Shown: positions 63,001 to 64,000 of the stretch, one piece after another
Layout of the letters: each line of letters starts with the position of its first letter
Position numbering within the stretch: the stretch's first letter is position 1
Source of the DNA: Elusimicrobia bacterium RIFCSPLOWO2_02_FULL_39_32
GTDB taxonomy: Bacteria > Elusimicrobiota > Elusimicrobia > 2-02-FULL-39-32
NCBI GenBank assembly: GCA_001800135.1
Contig: MGUU01000022.1
Coordinates: forward strand, 39,004-103,003
Direction: 5' to 3'
Length of the DNA stretch: 64,000 bases
Notes under the pieces: model-generated
Told to the model about the DNA's origin: nothing
Database searches by the model: none
What the model saw: only the letters and a program-made list of their open reading frames with translations
Position numbers and translations under genes: made by a program

Positions 63001-64000
63001 TCTCCAAGGCGATAGACCCTTTGGAGTTGTTCAATATAACTCCATGGCAGAAGGTGTGTGGATAGAAGTAACTCCACTTCTGTTTCCGACAACCCTTTAC
63101 TTTGGTAGAGTTGGATTTCCCTTGCTAACCGATCAGCCAGTTCTGGAACATTGAGACGATTTAAATCTAATTGTCCAATCCCTTGCACTTCTGACTTAAG
63201 AAGAACCCCATGCTCTTGCAAGAGATGGAGAGACTGATCCCTTAAACGAACCATGGTTTCTGCAAGGATTTGCGCATATCGAGAGGGAAATCTATCTTTC
63301 AATTCATTTTGGAGCTTTTTGCTAAGTTGGTTTCTAAATTTAATTTCTAAATCGGTTAAAGCGCGTGTTATCCTTCCCCAACCAAAGAATCCAACGCTTT
63401 TTATGAAACCTTCTCTTTTGAGCTCAAGTTCAGGATGGTCAAAGACTTTGAGGAGCACTGTGATATAACTCCCGCCAAAGTAGGGGGCATTTCTTCCATC
63501 CATAGCCCCACTCAGCCCCCAAACATTGAAATGTCCTGACGTGATTTTATAAATCTCTTCTCTGAGAGAGTTAATCTCATCAGGAGATAACTTCTCAACC
63601 CTTTGATATTTTTCTATCAGCTCCGGCTTCTCTTTGGCTAAAACATACTTTACAGATGCGATTCCTAGGTTCTTATCTCCTTCTGGATCACCTCCCTCCC
63701 CTTTCCATTTTAATTCAAACCCCAATGGATTTAATCCCAACTTATGGAACACTTTATCCAGCGCTGCGATATGACTTCCGCCCAAGTAGGGGGCATTTCT
63801 TCCATCCATAGCCCTACTCAGCCCCCAAACATAGAAATGTCCCTGCGTGATTTTATATATCTCTTCTCTGAGGGAATCAATTTGTTCTGGAGATAACTCT
63901 TCAACCCTTTGATATTTTTCTATCAGCTCCGGCTTCTCTTTGGCTAAAACATATCTTACAGATTTGATCCCAAGTTTTTCATCTTCTTCTGGATCGCCTC
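60006..64000 (-). CDS. Giant SF1 (Upf1-like) helicase with N-terminal repeats and internal membrane region (partial)
   Basis: The track shows 1267 residues from an internal Met at 63809, but the frame stays open to base 64000, so the N-terminus is beyond the edge. The visible N-terminal part has near-identical repeats (VWGLSRAMDGRNAPYLGGS and VWGLSGAMDGRNAPYFGGS) with a 102-residue period. The helicase has motif I GPAGTGKTTVIEEI (about 459 from the internal Met), II VIMDEASRETL (about 580), III FVGDTKQLPPFG, V TTIDSYQGGENSAV and VI RRLNVGLSRAKDNL (about 808). Residues 928-1036 hold four or five hydrophobic segments. The last 230 residues are unrecognised. It opposes yidC, with a 62-nt gap. 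Confidence 0.85.
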   Translation of the reverse strand, partial: GDPEEDEKLGIKSVRYVLAKEKPELIEKYQRVEELSPEQIDSLREEIYKITQGHFYVWGLSRAMDGRNAPYLGGSHIAALDKVFHKLGLNPLGFELKWKGEGGDPEGDKNLGIASVKYVLAKEKPELIEKYQRVEKLSPDEINSLREEIYKITSGHFNVWGLSGAMDGRNAPYFGGSYITVLLKVFDHPELELKREGFIKSVGFFGWGRITRALTDLEIKFRNQLSKKLQNELKDRFPSRYAQILAETMVRLRDQSLHLLQEHGVLLKSEVQGIGQLDLNRLNVPELADRLAREIQLYQSKGLSETEVELLLSTHLLPWSYIEQLQRVYRLGDERSLIIQSLNTPNVEDWIKRKREAEEKRGTLDREKHLKRYNSQDMEVLKIPERQSLIRNLKTRLSVLQAILAHPIPQVSQGTARVDSDEEFTDSSDLPTKIQIEHLQRVIDHLERSQGHSTGSRVLDRLFGLIPLTSQDRNSPNTGLSVDEFFNKGIPYRKISNLESIGDQSQEEAVNLALNPTEAFYIEGPAGTGKTTVIEEIIRQYVKLGKNVLVVSQMNQAVDNALAKVMDDLPALRFGGNPKRLEYGVEKVWVGNKETGLRKEVLDEFQKRNINGTGMVFAGTNIGIETNPFFRNIIQRTGKFDLVIMDEASRETLSAALVPLSYLKDDGKVIFVGDTKQLPPFGLNNEEERALKDNGVSEDEIKAFNTSVFDWLLERSYGDRVMLSTNYRSHPLISGLVSHLFYEGDVHRRGWEDFDAQTLSLKVIDINEGINEYYEERVGSSFRNPPSADEAMFLILYHNKIKGIPLKEITVITPYLPQVELIRSLIQKEYPTLTNGDLPTITTIDSYQGGENSAVIFDFVRSNPQGQIGFVKDLRRLNVGLSRAKDNLAIIWDSRTFTEEPKERDTLDDERAKALFKSLKEYYKYEVRAFFPESGEIEDEANSIGGIIPVVKEWAMNLSKQIHLLTHKKIPLLSSRNYGRWFSSPFENTFAYFVSLLVGLPMYLSTGDFTLSLTASYLVTWSYTFIATHFIPDSKGIRAPPINIGLAGLISVVNLSLPYLVPHILPYILPHTFAASPLLVIPTSILASYITHFAVNILANYFKELKLYKESEKELKEFLMVRKAREEHPLSNLTYSLIHKALFRSKVKEEYPIFLVDLNGLVKETKETVENKIEAEMDLRKALEGARDRLMGEKNPRVRLGFIMKSDKIQGIVKTLLTEYGIPEYLVLFSVQTQKQALEKSKGYKIALVVTAFPELWRKFAKDLLNLGEKIAVSGTFARELKSLIENMGYTEENGVEWNWMKNELTIQEKNPQTKDLENFSTSETFEIQA
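63400..64000. repeat. 306-bp in-frame tandem repeat in the helicase gene
   Basis: The block ending in MDGRNAPY recurs every 306 bp (63809, then 63503). Long stretches are base-identical, e.g. ctttgatatttttctatcag and cttctctttggctaaaacat in both copies. One full copy and parts of two flanking copies are visible. High DNA identity points to recent duplication or ongoing homogenisation. More copies are likely beyond the edge. Confidence 0.85.

Overview
The window is about 64 kb of AT-rich bacterial chromosome around a replication origin. It carries dnaA, dnaN and gyrB on one side and rpmH, rnpA, yidD and yidC on the other. Nearly every gene left of the dnaA-dnaN gap lies on the minus strand, co-oriented with a fork moving left from the origin. 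YidC has the large N-terminal extracytoplasmic domain and GyrB the long Toprim-region insertion, both typical of diderm bacteria. The overall style points to a poorly cultivated diderm lineage: an intein in a B12-dependent ribonucleotide reductase, a two-domain ThyX, pseudopilins with long C-terminal domains, and a giant repeat-bearing helicase. Candidatus Omnitrophota or a relative is my best guess. That is inference from gene style and was not tested by phylogeny.

Layout from left to right. 1-12.5 kb (minus) is a nucleotide block: nrdR, nrdJ (with intein), dcd, guaB3, purK, purE, guaA, purC, a tandem-PurS protein and purL (cut by the left edge). Its promoter at about 12.74 kb is a textbook TTGACA-17-TAGAAT with two candidate NrdR boxes. 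thyX and purA diverge from it on the plus strand. 15.8-22 kb holds two GGDEF proteins, a LON-domain protein, a glycosyltransferase, asd and a nucleotidyltransferase pair. 22.1-29.5 kb is a tetrapyrrole and cytochrome c maturation operon: folE, resB, a siroheme dehydrogenase, ccsB, hemA, hemC, an SDR and hemB.

29.6-31.4 kb is the most unusual stretch. A small stand-alone LAGLIDADG protein is followed by about 735 bp of gene-free, very AT-rich DNA. This DNA carries ten parS-like 16-mers at about 70-90 bp spacing, built as a higher-order tandem repeat of about 246 bp with three sites per unit. An eleventh site lies inside the neighbouring rhomboid gene, and rsmG (gidB) follows. No parA or parB is in the window. 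This looks like a bacterial centromere with a satellite-like architecture.

32-46.4 kb carries an aldolase, a slipin-NfeD pair, a G5/3D-type protein whose N-terminus lacks a standard start codon, the classic tmk-holB-metG-tatD block with a TatD-linked radical SAM gene, a GAF-PAS protein, and three pilin-like genes including a 920-residue pseudopilin. 46.4-51.2 kb carries mog, moaC, a second nucleotidyltransferase pair, pfkA, two Nudix genes and a coproheme decarboxylase-like gene. 51.2-60 kb is the origin region. 60-64 kb is a giant minus-strand SF1 helicase with near-identical 102-residue repeats and an internal membrane region, cut by the right edge.

The genes fit together as a replication-linked housekeeping region. 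Deoxynucleotide supply (NrdR/NrdJ/Dcd/ThyX/Tmk), purine synthesis, the initiator and clamp, a putative helicase loader (DciA-like), delta prime and a probable segregation centromere all lie within about 57 kb.
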